A stretch of 64,000 nucleotides of DNA, taken from Gammaproteobacteria bacterium (GTDB lineage: Bacteria; Pseudomonadota; Gammaproteobacteria; Xanthomonadales; Wenzhouxiangellaceae). The stretch's first letter is position 1, and each line of letters opens with the position of its first letter. The position numbers and the translations under genes were made by a program. The notes below the pieces were generated by a model that had not been told where the DNA came from, did no database searches, and saw only the letters and a list, made by a program, of their open reading frames with translations. The stretch covers positions 1 through 64,000 of the forward strand of contig PXBD01000059.1 of assembly GCA_003565625.1 (NCBI GenBank), in the 5' to 3' direction. This document shows, piece after piece, positions 55,871 through 64,000 of this stretch.

Positions 55871-55907
55871 TCGGCCGGCCGTGCGGTACACGCGCATGGC
55901 CGGCCGA
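55871..55907. terminator. Long GC-rich hairpin after slyD
   Basis: TCGGCCGGCC at 55871-55880 pairs with GGCCGGCCGA at 55898-55907, and five more inner pairs extend the stem to about 15 bp, starting 15 bp after the slyD stop. Only three T follow on the plus strand. A terminator is likely but not classical. Confidence 0.55.
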
Positions 55908-55997
55908 TTTCGTGCCCACTGTGCAACGCACTACTTTTCAGCGGCGTGGTTTTTCGCTACCCTTGGCGCTGCGACCCATAGACCAAGACCGTACCCG

Positions 55998-58673
55998 ATG
56001 ACCAATTCGCCGCCTCCCTGGCACGCGCTCAGGGAACAGGAACTGCTGGAAAACCTGGAAACCGAGCGCAGCGGGCTGGATGCCGCAGGGGCTGAAGAGC
56101 GTCTGGCCCGCTTTGGACCCAACCGTTTGCCGGAGCCGCCCAAGAAACCGGCCATCCTGCGCTTCCTGGCGCAATTTCATAACCTGCTGATCTACATCCT
56201 GATCGTCGCCGGTGCAGCGGCGCTTGCCCTGGGCGAGACCATTGACGCTATCGTCATCCTCGCGGTGGTCGTAATCAATGCCCTGATCGGCTTTATCCAG
56301 GAAGGCAAGGCCGAACAGGCCATGGCCGCCATCGGCAAGATGCTGGCCCTGAAAGCGACGGCCCGGCGTGACGGCAGCTGGCGTGAAGTGGCCGCCGATT
56401 CGCTGGTGCCGGGGGATATCGTTCAGATCAAGGCAGGTGACCGGGTTCCGGCCGACATCCGGCTGCTGGACGCTCACGGCCTTCGGGTCGACCAGGCGGC
56501 CCTGACCGGAGAGTCGGTACCGGTTGGCAAAACCCCTGATGTCCTGGCCGAGGACACCGACCTGGCCGATCGACGCAGCATGATCTACTCCGGGTCCATG
56601 ACCACCAGCGGCCAGGCAGTCGGAGTCGTGGCCGTGACCGGCAGCCAGACCGAGCTGGGCCGAATCAGCGACATGCTGCAGAACGTGGAAAAGCTGACCA
56701 CGCCGCTGCTGCTGAAAATCAATCGCTTTGCCCGGGTACTGACGATCATCATCCTGGTGCTGACTGCGCTGGTGGTTACCCTCGGTGCCGTACTCCACAG
56801 CATGCCGCTGGGCGAAGGCCTGCTGGCCGGCATCGCCCTGGCCGTGGCCGCGATTCCCGAGGGCCTGCCCGCGATCATCACCATCACCCTGGCAATCGGG
56901 GTCCAACAGATGGCCCAGAAAAATGCCATCGTCCGGCAGTTGCCGGCGGTGGAAACACTGGGCTCGGTCACGATTGTTTGCAGCGACAAGACCGGCACCC
57001 TGACCGCCAACGAGCTGAAAGCTCGCGCCATTGCCCTGGTCGAAGGCATGCGCGATCCCGAGGAGGACCGGCTCGAATCCGCTGCTGGCGAAGCCTTGTT
57101 GCGCGCCTCGGTGCTATGCAACGACTTTGATCCCGGCTCCAACAGCGGCGACCCGCTGGAGCGTGCGCTGGTGCTGGTAGCCGAAGACCAGGACGTGGAC
57201 ATCCGCGCCCTGCGCGAGCAACGCCCGCGCACCGGGCTGATCCCGTTTTCATCCGACCACAAGTTCATGGCCAGCCTCAGCCAGGGCCTGATCAGCATGA
57301 AAGGCGCCCCCGAAGCCATCCTGGCGCGCTGTGATTTCCAGCACAACGGACGGGAGTCTGAAACGCTCGACCACGATTTCTGGAACGACTGCCTGAACCG
57401 GATGACCGGCGACGGGCTGCGGGTGCTGGCGGTGGCCGAAAAACACGTCGACGACGATGTCGAAGCACTGGATCACGAGCATCCACCCGAAGGCCTGACC
57501 CTGCTCGGGCTGGTTGGATTCGCCGATCCGCCGCGCAAGGAAGTACCCGAGGCCATTCGCTCGTGCCAGAGCGCCGGCATCCGGGTCAAGATGATCACCG
57601 GCGATCACGTCTCGACGGCTCGCGCCATTGCCATCGAGCTGGGCCTGATGCCGGCCGACGGCAAGGCCATGACCGGGCACGAACTGGATCGCATCAGCGC
57701 CGAAGAACTGCACGAGCGAGTCCTCGAGACCGATGTGTTCGCCCGCACCACTCCCGAACACAAGCTGCGCCTGGTCAAGGCGCTGCAGGCCCATCGCCAG
57801 GTGGTGGCCATGACCGGCGACGGAGCCAACGACGCGCCCGCTCTCAAGCGCGCCGACATCGGTGTAGCCATGGGCATCAAGGGTACCGAGGCCTCGCGCC
57901 AGGCCGCCGAGATGGTGCTGGCCGACGACAACTTCGCGACCATCGTCAACGGTGTCGAAGAAGGGCGCGGCGTGTACGACAACATCCGCAAGGCCATCCT
58001 GTTCGTGCTGCCGACCAACGCCGCCCAGGCGCTGGTGATCGTACTGGCCGTGCTGGCCGGACTGACCCTGCCGATTACGCCGGTCCAGATTCTGTGGGTC
58101 AACATGGCCATTGCCGTTACCCTGGCGCTGTCGCTGGCCTTCGAACCCCTGGAAAACGATGTCATGCGACGTCGGCCGCGACCGCTGGACCAGGAATTGC
58201 TGACCTCATTCGTCGTCACCCGCATTCTGTGGGTAGGCCTGGTCCTGACTGCCGGCACGTTCCTGCTGTTCAATCAGGTTCTGGCCGAAACCGGCGATGA
58301 AATACTGGCTCGAACCATGGCCGTCAACGTCCTGGTGGCCGGCCAGATCACCTACCTGTTCAACTGCCGGCGCTGGCAGGCAGCCAGCTTCACGCCCGAG
58401 GCCTTGTTCAGCAACCGCTGGGCTTGGTTGAGCGTGGCCCTGCTGGTGGTCATGCAGCTGTTGTTTACCTTTCTGCCGGCCGCCCAGACCATCTTCGGCA
58501 CCACCGGATTGCCGCTGGAGTACTGGTGGATGGTCGGTGCATTCGGCGCCTTGGTATTTGTTCTGGTCGAAGTGGAAAAAGCGGTCACCCGCCAGCTCAA
58601 TATTGGCTGGGCAGCGCCCGATGGCAGGCGACTGCCTGCCCAGGCAAGCGCGACCGAGCCTGGCCAAGGCTGA
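55998..58673 (+). CDS. Cation-transporting P2-type ATPase
   Basis: The 891-residue pump has an N-terminal cation-ATPase domain (RLARFGPNRLPE), the actuator ALTGESVPVGK, M4 AAIPEGLPAIITI, phosphorylation site VCSDKTGTLTANE, hinge MTGDGANDAPALKRADIGVAMG (in parts) and M6 LWVNMAIAVTLALSLAFEP. IPEGLPA with the M6 N..AVTLA pattern fits Ca2+-ATPase/PMR1-like or related bacterial pumps; Na+, K+ or Mg2+ transport cannot be excluded. I chose the ATG at 55998 (MTNSPPPWHALREQE). The Anbu gene begins 17 bp downstream. Confidence 0.88.
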   Translation: MTNSPPPWHALREQELLENLETERSGLDAAGAEERLARFGPNRLPEPPKKPAILRFLAQFHNLLIYILIVAGAAALALGETIDAIVILAVVVINALIGFIQEGKAEQAMAAIGKMLALKATARRDGSWREVAADSLVPGDIVQIKAGDRVPADIRLLDAHGLRVDQAALTGESVPVGKTPDVLAEDTDLADRRSMIYSGSMTTSGQAVGVVAVTGSQTELGRISDMLQNVEKLTTPLLLKINRFARVLTIIILVLTALVVTLGAVLHSMPLGEGLLAGIALAVAAIPEGLPAIITITLAIGVQQMAQKNAIVRQLPAVETLGSVTIVCSDKTGTLTANELKARAIALVEGMRDPEEDRLESAAGEALLRASVLCNDFDPGSNSGDPLERALVLVAEDQDVDIRALREQRPRTGLIPFSSDHKFMASLSQGLISMKGAPEAILARCDFQHNGRESETLDHDFWNDCLNRMTGDGLRVLAVAEKHVDDDVEALDHEHPPEGLTLLGLVGFADPPRKEVPEAIRSCQSAGIRVKMITGDHVSTARAIAIELGLMPADGKAMTGHELDRISAEELHERVLETDVFARTTPEHKLRLVKALQAHRQVVAMTGDGANDAPALKRADIGVAMGIKGTEASRQAAEMVLADDNFATIVNGVEEGRGVYDNIRKAILFVLPTNAAQALVIVLAVLAGLTLPITPVQILWVNMAIAVTLALSLAFEPLENDVMRRRPRPLDQELLTSFVVTRILWVGLVLTAGTFLLFNQVLAETGDEILARTMAVNVLVAGQITYLFNCRRWQAASFTPEALFSNRWAWLSVALLVVMQLLFTFLPAAQTIFGTTGLPLEYWWMVGAFGALVFVLVEVEKAVTRQLNIGWAAPDGRRLPAQASATEPGQG

Positions 58674-58690
58674 CCGACGACTTCCGGCCG

Positions 58691-59431
58691 ATGACCTACT
58701 GCCTGGGTCTGCGCCTGCATACCGGCCTGGTGCTGGCTTCGGATTCCCGAACCAGCGCCAGCGTCGACGACATCAGCGTGTATTCCAAGATGCACGTCTT
58801 CGAGACCCGGGCCGACCGCGTCCTCGTGCTGTTGTCGGCGGGCAACCTGGCGACCACGCAGGCCGTTCGCCACCAGATCCAGCGCGACCTGGGCAACCCG
58901 CAGGCCGAGCGCAATCTCGACACCCTGGATCATCTGGACGAGGCAGCCGCCTACATCGGGGAAATCAACCGCCAGGTTCAGCAAAACTCGGCCCCGGACG
59001 GCGAGCAGCCCAGCGGTTTCAACCCGGAAGCCACGTTTCTGCTCGGCGGCCAGATCGGTGACGGACCGCATGACCTGTTTCTGATCTACCCCCAGGGTAA
59101 CTACATCATGGCCTCGCGCCAGAAACCCTTTCTCCAGATCGGCGAGACCAAGTACGGCAAGCCGATCCTGTCGCGCCTGGCCGATGGCGATCTTTCGCTG
59201 GACCTGGGGGCACGTCTTGCCCTGGTATCCATGGATGCCGCAATGCGCTCCAACCTGTCGGTCGGCCCGCCGGTCGAGGTTGCGATCTGCCCAAGCGGAG
59301 AACACCGCGTTGCGCGCCGGCTCAAGCTGCCTGAGCAGGATCCCTACCTGGCCGACCTGGCCGAACGCTGGAACCAGAAACTGCGCCAAGCCTTTCTCGA
59401 CCTGCCCGACCCGGACGGCTGGCAAGAGTGA
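58691..59431 (+). CDS. Anbu, ancestral proteasome-like beta subunit
   Basis: The 246-residue protein begins MTYCLGLRLHTGLVLASDSRTSASVDDIS, the Anbu N-terminus (quoted in part): removal of Met exposes Thr as the Ntn nucleophile, and the ASDSRTSA block is family-specific. Anbu forms open-ring or lock-washer assemblies related to HslV and the proteasome; its substrates are unclear. Anbu genes usually sit with alpha-E, ATP-grasp and transglutaminase genes, and the first two lie directly downstream in convergent orientation here. The start is an ATG at 58691. Confidence 0.9.
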   Translation: MTYCLGLRLHTGLVLASDSRTSASVDDISVYSKMHVFETRADRVLVLLSAGNLATTQAVRHQIQRDLGNPQAERNLDTLDHLDEAAAYIGEINRQVQQNSAPDGEQPSGFNPEATFLLGGQIGDGPHDLFLIYPQGNYIMASRQKPFLQIGETKYGKPILSRLADGDLSLDLGARLALVSMDAAMRSNLSVGPPVEVAICPSGEHRVARRLKLPEQDPYLADLAERWNQKLRQAFLDLPDPDGWQE

Positions 59432-59457
59432 AAGCGGGCCGGGGCCGCGCCGGCGAT

Positions 59458-60399
59458 TCAGTAATTGCCCGACTCCGCCTGGAACCAGGTCTGGGTGATG
59501 GTTTCGCCCAACCCGATCAACTCCACCTGCAACTCGTCCACGAACCGGCTCAGGCCGCCGCGAACCAGCGCCTCGGCATCCATTCGGTCAATCCGCTGCT
59601 GGATGCGGCCAACCGCATCCAGCGCGGCCTGATGCCTGGGCAAGGTCTGGAGGCGCTCGCCCAGCGCAGCGAGGCAGAAACAGACCGAACGCGGAAACAG
59701 CGGATGACCGAGCAAAAAGCGCAGCACGTCGGCGCCATTGACTCGCAGGCGCACGTGGCGCCGATACATCTGGTAGCCGGTCAGTGACTTGAGCACGCTC
59801 ATCCACTGCAGCTGATCGAACGGCTGGATCTCGTCAACGCCGCGCAGCAGGTGAGCCGAGCGCACGTCAAGAATGCGCGTGGTCATGTCGGCGCGCTCGT
59901 GGTAGCGGCCCAGCAGGATGAAATCCCAGGCATGATCGTGGCTCATACTGTCGGATAACATGCCGATCAGTTGCTGGCAGCGCCGGATCATGTCGTCGAT
60001 GAAATCATGCCGCCGGCGCTTGGCCAGGTGACCGGAGAGTTGTTCCCGCGCCAGCAGGTACAAATCGTTGGTTTGTTCCCAGACCTCGCGCGGCACCATG
60101 TCGCGCGCTGCCAAAAGGTTTTCTCTGGCGCTGGCCAGGCACGACAGCACCGAGCCTGGATGGCGGGGATCGGCCAGCAGAAACCGCACGACCTGGCGTT
60201 CGTCGGCTTCCTCGTAGAGTTCGTCGAACAGCGCCTGGCTACCGGTAATGCGCACCAGCGGCGCCCAGCCGGCGGCGAGTCGCCGCGGCAGGTCGAGCAT
60301 GAGATGGGCATTGACGTTGACCATGCGGCCAAGATCCTCGGCCCGCTCCATGTAACGCCCATACCAGTACAGATTTTCGGCCACCCGCGAGAGCATCAT
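59458..60399 (-). CDS. Alpha-E domain protein (DUF403)
   Basis: The 313-residue alpha-helical protein has the alpha-E signature MLSRVAENLYWYGRYMERAED, then WEQTNDLYLLAREQL, DDMIRRCQQLIGMLSDSM and FILLGRYHERADMTTRILDV (in parts). Alpha-E proteins are encoded next to circularly permuted ATP-grasp proteins and are thought to work with them and a transglutaminase in peptide or peptide-tag chemistry. It overlaps the upstream ATP-grasp gene by 4 bp. Confidence 0.92.
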   Translation of the reverse strand: MMLSRVAENLYWYGRYMERAEDLGRMVNVNAHLMLDLPRRLAAGWAPLVRITGSQALFDELYEEADERQVVRFLLADPRHPGSVLSCLASARENLLAARDMVPREVWEQTNDLYLLAREQLSGHLAKRRRHDFIDDMIRRCQQLIGMLSDSMSHDHAWDFILLGRYHERADMTTRILDVRSAHLLRGVDEIQPFDQLQWMSVLKSLTGYQMYRRHVRLRVNGADVLRFLLGHPLFPRSVCFCLAALGERLQTLPRHQAALDAVGRIQQRIDRMDAEALVRGGLSRFVDELQVELIGLGETITQTWFQAESGNY

Positions 60400-61868
60400 G
60401 AGCCTCCTGCCCCGTCAACGTCGACGATCCAGGTGTCCTTGCTGCCGCCGCCCTGGGAGGAATTGACCACCAGCGAACCGGCACGCATGGCTACCCGGGT
60501 CAGGCCGCCGGTGGTTACATACTGCTCCTGCCCCGACAGAATGAACGGACGCAAATCGACGTGGCGCGGCCCCATGCCGCCCGGCACCAGGGTTGGACAG
60601 GTCGAGATCGCCAGGGTCGGCTGGGCGATGTAGTTGCGTGGATCCGCCTTGACCAGGCGCTTGAAGCGCTCGCGCTCCTTGCGGCTGGCGTGCGGGCCGA
60701 TCAACATGCCGTAGCCACCGGATTCGTTGGCCGGCTTGACTACCAGTTGATCAATATTGGCCAGGACATGATCGAGTTCGGAGCGAATGCTGCAGCGCCA
60801 GGTCGGGACGTTGGGCACCAGGGCATCCTGGTCGAGGTAGTAGCGGATGATCTCCGGCAGGTAGGAATAGACCACCTTGTCGTCGGCAACCCCGGCGCCT
60901 GGCGCATTGGCCAGGGCCACCTTGCCCGCTTTCCAGGCTCGCATCAGGCCAGGCGCGCCGAGCACCGAATCCTCGCGAAACACCTCGGGGTCGAGGAAGG
61001 CATCGTCGATGCGGCGGTAGATCACGTCCACCCGCTGCAGGCCCTCGATCGTGCGCATGAACACACAATCGCTGTCGTCGACCACCAGATCGCGCCCCTC
61101 GACCAGCTCCACCCCCATCTGCTGGGCAAGCCAGGCATGCTCGAAGTAAGCCGAGTTGAACATTCCCGGGGTCAGCACCACCACCGTGGGGTCGTCGGCC
61201 GGCCGCGGTGAAAGCCCGGCGAGCATGTCGAGCAGGCGTGCCGGATAGTCGTCTACCGGCTGGATGTCGATGTCCTCGAACAGTTCGGGAAAAACCTTCT
61301 TCATCACCTGCCGGTTTTCCAGCATGTAGGACACGCCCGAGGGCACGCGCAGGTTGTCTTCGAGCACGTACATCGTGCCATCGGCATCGCGCACCAGGTC
61401 GCTCCCGCAGATGTGCGCCCAGACCCCGTAACGCGGCCGCACACCAACGCACTGGCTGCGGAAGTTGGCCGAGCCGGCCAGGATTTCGCTCGGGAACACA
61501 CCATCGCGCACCACTTTCTGCTCGTGGTAGAGATCGTCGATGAACAGGTTGAGCGCCGTGACCCGCTGCTCCAGGCCGGCACTGATCCGTTGCCACTCGC
61601 CCAGCGGAATGACGCGCGGAATCAGATCGAACGGCATGGCGCGATCGGCGCTGCCCTCGTCGTGATAGACCCGAAAGGTGATTCCGGCCACCAAGGCGGC
61701 GATTTCGCAGGCATCGCGCCGTTCGAGCAACTCGTTGCGGTCAAGCCCGCGCAGATACTTCCACAGGCGCCGCGCCGCCTGGCGCGGGCCGCCGCGCGGA
61801 CCGATCAGCTCATCATGAAAATCGCTGCGGTAATGCCAGTCCAGATCATTCGCATGCTTGCGGTTCAC
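60396..61868 (-). CDS. Circularly permuted type 2 ATP-grasp protein
   Basis: The protein (490 residues from the chosen start) has family blocks GITFRVYHDEGSADRAMPFDLIPR, GVWAHICGSDLVRDADG, YVLEDNLRVPSGVSYMLENR, VVVLTPGMFNSAYFEHAWLA and KPANESGGYGMLIGPHA (in parts). No upstream in-frame ATG exists; I prefer GTG at 61868, which follows a purine-rich stretch, over TTG at 61910. It probably ligates an amine to a carboxylate, in tandem with the alpha-E protein. First gene of the two-gene operon. Confidence 0.88.
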   Translation of the reverse strand: MNRKHANDLDWHYRSDFHDELIGPRGGPRQAARRLWKYLRGLDRNELLERRDACEIAALVAGITFRVYHDEGSADRAMPFDLIPRVIPLGEWQRISAGLEQRVTALNLFIDDLYHEQKVVRDGVFPSEILAGSANFRSQCVGVRPRYGVWAHICGSDLVRDADGTMYVLEDNLRVPSGVSYMLENRQVMKKVFPELFEDIDIQPVDDYPARLLDMLAGLSPRPADDPTVVVLTPGMFNSAYFEHAWLAQQMGVELVEGRDLVVDDSDCVFMRTIEGLQRVDVIYRRIDDAFLDPEVFREDSVLGAPGLMRAWKAGKVALANAPGAGVADDKVVYSYLPEIIRYYLDQDALVPNVPTWRCSIRSELDHVLANIDQLVVKPANESGGYGMLIGPHASRKERERFKRLVKADPRNYIAQPTLAISTCPTLVPGGMGPRHVDLRPFILSGQEQYVTTGGLTRVAMRAGSLVVNSSQGGGSKDTWIVDVDGAGGS

Positions 61869-61957
61869 GCCCTCTCGCAGCCTCTTTCTGTTCAGGATGC
61901 CAGGGCGCAAGCATAGCGCAAGCCACGGCTCGGCGACAGCGGCCGCGGTTCGGTACC

Positions 61958-63853
61958 ATGCCGGACATGTCTTTGATGTCTCTCAAGCAAATCGAGTTCA
62001 GTGTCGGCGGCCCCCTGCTGCTCGACGGCGTCGATCTGGAAATCGAGCGCGGCGAACGCATCGCCCTGGTGGGGCGCAACGGTACCGGCAAATCCACCCT
62101 GCTGCGCCTGCTCGATGGCACGCTGACGCCCGATGACGGGCGCATCATCAGTAGTACCGGCACTCGGATCGCCCGTTTACAGCAGGAAGTGCCGGCCAGC
62201 GCCACGGGCAGCGTATTCGACCAGGTCGCCGCCGGACTCGGTGCGCTGGGCCAGTTGCTGAGCGACTACCATGCGACCAGCCAGGGCGAGCCCGACACCG
62301 CCCGGCTGGCCGAGCTGCAGGCCCGCATCGAGGCCGCCGGCGGCTGGGACCTGGAGCAGCAGGTCGAACGGGTGCTGGCGCAGCTGGAACTCGACGGCGA
62401 AATACCGTTCGAGCAACTCTCGGGCGGGCTCAAGCGCCGCGTGCTGCTGGGCCGGGCCCTGGTCTGCAAGCCCGACGTGCTGCTGCTGGATGAGCCGACC
62501 AACCACCTCGACATTGAAGCCATCGAGTGGCTGGAGGGTTTCCTCAGCCAGCTGCCGGCGGCCCTGGTGTTTGTCACCCACGACCGCCGCTTTCTGCAGA
62601 AACTGGCCACCCGCATCATCGAGCTCGATCGCGGTCAGCTGACCTCCTGGCCGGGCGACTGGAACAACTACCTGCGCCGGGTCGCCGAACGCCAGCACGC
62701 CGAAGACCTGGAAAACCAACGCTTCGACAAGCGCCTGGCCGAAGAAGAGGTGTGGATTCGCCAGGGCATCAAGGCGCGCCGGACGCGCAACGAGGGCCGG
62801 GTGCGGGCGCTGAAGAAAATGCGCAGCGAACGGGCCGAACGGCGCGAGCGCATGAGTTCGGTCAACATGCGCGTCAGCCACGCCGCGCCCTCGGGCAAGA
62901 AGGTCATCACCGTCGAGGACCTGCGCTTTGCCTGGGGCGAGAAGCCCATTGTTGACGGTTTGTCCACCACCATTGTTCGCGGCGACCGGATCGGCCTGAT
63001 TGGCCCCAACGGATCCGGCAAGTCGACCCTGATCCAGCTGCTGCTCGGCCAGCTCGAGCCCGACAGCGGCGAAGTCAAGCTTGGCACCAGCCTCGAGATC
63101 GCCTACTTCGACCAGCAGCGCGCCGTGCTCCGGGACGACTGGAGCGTGGCCGACAACGTCGCCGAGGGCCGCGACTTTGTCGAAATCAACGGGCAATCCA
63201 AACACATCATCGGCTACCTGCAGGATTTTCTGTTCACCCCGGAGCGGGCGCGCGCGCCGATCACCAAGCTCTCCGGCGGCGAGCGCAACCGCCTGCTGCT
63301 GGCGCGCCTGTTCGCCAGGCCCTCCAACCTGCTGGTGATGGACGAACCGACCAACGACCTGGACCTGGAAACCCTGGAACTGCTCGAAGAACTGCTGCTG
63401 GACTATCCCGGCACGCTATTGCTGGTCAGCCACGACCGCGACTTCCTCGACAACGTCGTCACCTCCACCCTGGTGATGGAAGGCCAGGGCCGCGTTGGTG
63501 AGTACGTCGGCGGCTACAACGACTGGCTGCGCCAGCGCCGTGACCCGAGCGCAGATGACCAGCCGGAAGCTCCGGTTACCGCTGCGCACACCAAACAGGC
63601 AGCCAGCCCCGCGCCGGCACCCCACCCGGCCAAGCTCAGCTACAAGCTGCAGCGAGAACTCGAGCAGCTGCCGGCCCGGGTCGAAGCCCTGGAAGGAGAG
63701 ATCGAAACCCTGGGCAAGCGCATGAACGACCCGGACTTCTTCCGCAGCGACCCGGAAGAGCTCGCCCGCGCCGGCCAGACCCTCAGCCGCCTGCAATCCG
63801 AGCTGGACGCGGCCTACGCGCGCTGGGAGGCGCTGGAAAGCGGCACGGGCTGA
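61958..63853 (+). CDS. uup: ABC-F ATPase Uup
   Basis: The 631-residue protein has two ABC domains, with Walker A GRNGTGKSTLLRLL and GPNGSGKSTLIQLL, signatures LSGGLKRRVLLGRAL and LSGGERNRLLLARLF, joined by the ABC-F linker, and a C-terminal coiled coil (ELEQLPARVEALEGEIETLGKRM, in parts) that marks Uup. It binds DNA and ribosomes in E. coli. Three in-frame ATGs (61958, 61967, 61976) are possible starts with no clear ribosome-binding site; I keep the first. It is divergent from the ATP-grasp gene. Confidence 0.93.
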   Translation: MPDMSLMSLKQIEFSVGGPLLLDGVDLEIERGERIALVGRNGTGKSTLLRLLDGTLTPDDGRIISSTGTRIARLQQEVPASATGSVFDQVAAGLGALGQLLSDYHATSQGEPDTARLAELQARIEAAGGWDLEQQVERVLAQLELDGEIPFEQLSGGLKRRVLLGRALVCKPDVLLLDEPTNHLDIEAIEWLEGFLSQLPAALVFVTHDRRFLQKLATRIIELDRGQLTSWPGDWNNYLRRVAERQHAEDLENQRFDKRLAEEEVWIRQGIKARRTRNEGRVRALKKMRSERAERRERMSSVNMRVSHAAPSGKKVITVEDLRFAWGEKPIVDGLSTTIVRGDRIGLIGPNGSGKSTLIQLLLGQLEPDSGEVKLGTSLEIAYFDQQRAVLRDDWSVADNVAEGRDFVEINGQSKHIIGYLQDFLFTPERARAPITKLSGGERNRLLLARLFARPSNLLVMDEPTNDLDLETLELLEELLLDYPGTLLLVSHDRDFLDNVVTSTLVMEGQGRVGEYVGGYNDWLRQRRDPSADDQPEAPVTAAHTKQAASPAPAPHPAKLSYKLQRELEQLPARVEALEGEIETLGKRMNDPDFFRSDPEELARAGQTLSRLQSELDAAYARWEALESGTG

Positions 63854-63964
63854 TCAGTCCGAACCCGCGCCCACCCGTTCGACCAGTTTTTTCCGCAGAT
63901 TGATGACAATTCTGGCCCCGGACGGGCCGTCAATGCCTTGCACGGCATTCCCGGATTCACGCAT
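63854..63964 (-). CDS. Possible 36-residue protein or frameshifted gene tail
   Basis: A short frame from ATG at 63964 encodes GNAVQGIDGPSGARIVINL in its middle and a basic KKLVERVG end. It overlaps the end of a longer frame by 8 bp and its stop directly adjoins the uup stop. It could be a small gene, or the true end of the edge gene displaced by a frameshift. No homologue recognised. Confidence 0.3.
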   Translation of the reverse strand: MRESGNAVQGIDGPSGARIVINLRKKLVERVGAGSD

Positions 63965-64000
63965 CCGGCGCGTAGGCCAACCTCAACCGCTCCGCCGCCT
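63957..64000 (-). CDS. 3' end of a gene running off the window
   Basis: An open frame entering from the right edge ends with AAERLRLAYAPDA and a TGA at 63957-63959. Only 13 codons are visible, so the product cannot be named. Codon use and orientation, convergent with uup, are compatible with a real gene end. Confidence 0.35.
   Translation of the reverse strand, partial: AAERLRLAYAPDA

Overview
The window is a gene-dense, GC-rich stretch of a gammaproteobacterial chromosome. The block yhbY-rlmE-ftsH-folP-glmM, the proteobacterial-style ssrA, zapG (YhcB family) and an OxyR with cysteines at exactly 199 and 208 point to Gammaproteobacteria. The storage-lipid genes, the RuBisCO-like protein and the subunit-type pyruvate dehydrogenase would fit a marine or halophilic lineage near Wenzhouxiangella/Chromatiales, but that placement is inference. 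I see no insertion sequence, prophage, CRISPR array or rRNA. The only structural RNA is the 3' part of tmRNA at the left edge.

Layout. 1-10 kb: tmRNA end, methyltransferase, zapG, GNAT-nitrilase fusion, xseA, then glmM, folP, ftsH and rlmE on the minus strand with yhbY divergent. 10-17 kb: Mth938-like protein, secreted S9 peptidase, AidB-type flavoprotein coupled to a YfcC-type transporter, a broken GGDEF gene and oxyR. 17-23.7 kb: a Gld-type ABC operon (ATPase, permease, GldG, DUF4340), an M14 peptidase and two small membrane proteins. 23.7-32 kb: prpB-prpC, then a minus-strand operon running diguanylate cyclase, acyl-CoA dehydrogenase, APH-type kinase, YdbS, YdbT. 32-36.5 kb: typA, an unknown protein with a peroxiredoxin, and a patatin lipase. 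36.5-43 kb: a storage-lipid neighbourhood with a two-domain fatty acyl-CoA reductase, acyl-CoA-binding protein, TetR regulator, a 41-residue membrane microprotein, a phasin, a TPR protein and a wax ester synthase/DGAT. 43-54 kb: a secreted penicillin-acylase-type hydrolase, then pdhA-pdhB-pdhC-rimB-rimK on the plus strand meeting trpS-FAH-fluC-fluC on the minus strand. 54-64 kb: a RuBisCO-like protein, slyD, a P2-type cation ATPase, Anbu, the alpha-E/ATP-grasp pair, uup and the tail of another gene.

How the genes work together. The clearest system is neutral-lipid storage: FAR can reduce acyl-CoA to fatty alcohol, WS/DGAT can esterify it with a second acyl-CoA, ACBP can carry acyl-CoA, the phasin may coat granules, the patatin may hydrolyse lipid and the TetR protein may sense acyl-CoA. 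A second lipid module (separate ACAD and APH genes) resembles split halves of ACAD10/11 and suggests breakdown of 4-hydroxy acids. The prp genes feed propionyl-CoA into the methylcitrate cycle, and the pdh genes make acetyl-CoA. The strongest oddities are Walker B Asp to Glu in FtsH, loss of the HxxxDG aspartate in the E2 subunit, a FluC pair in which one subunit lacks both pore phenylalanines, a RuBisCO-like protein with KDDQ in place of KDDE, and an Anbu locus lacking its usual transglutaminase partner here.
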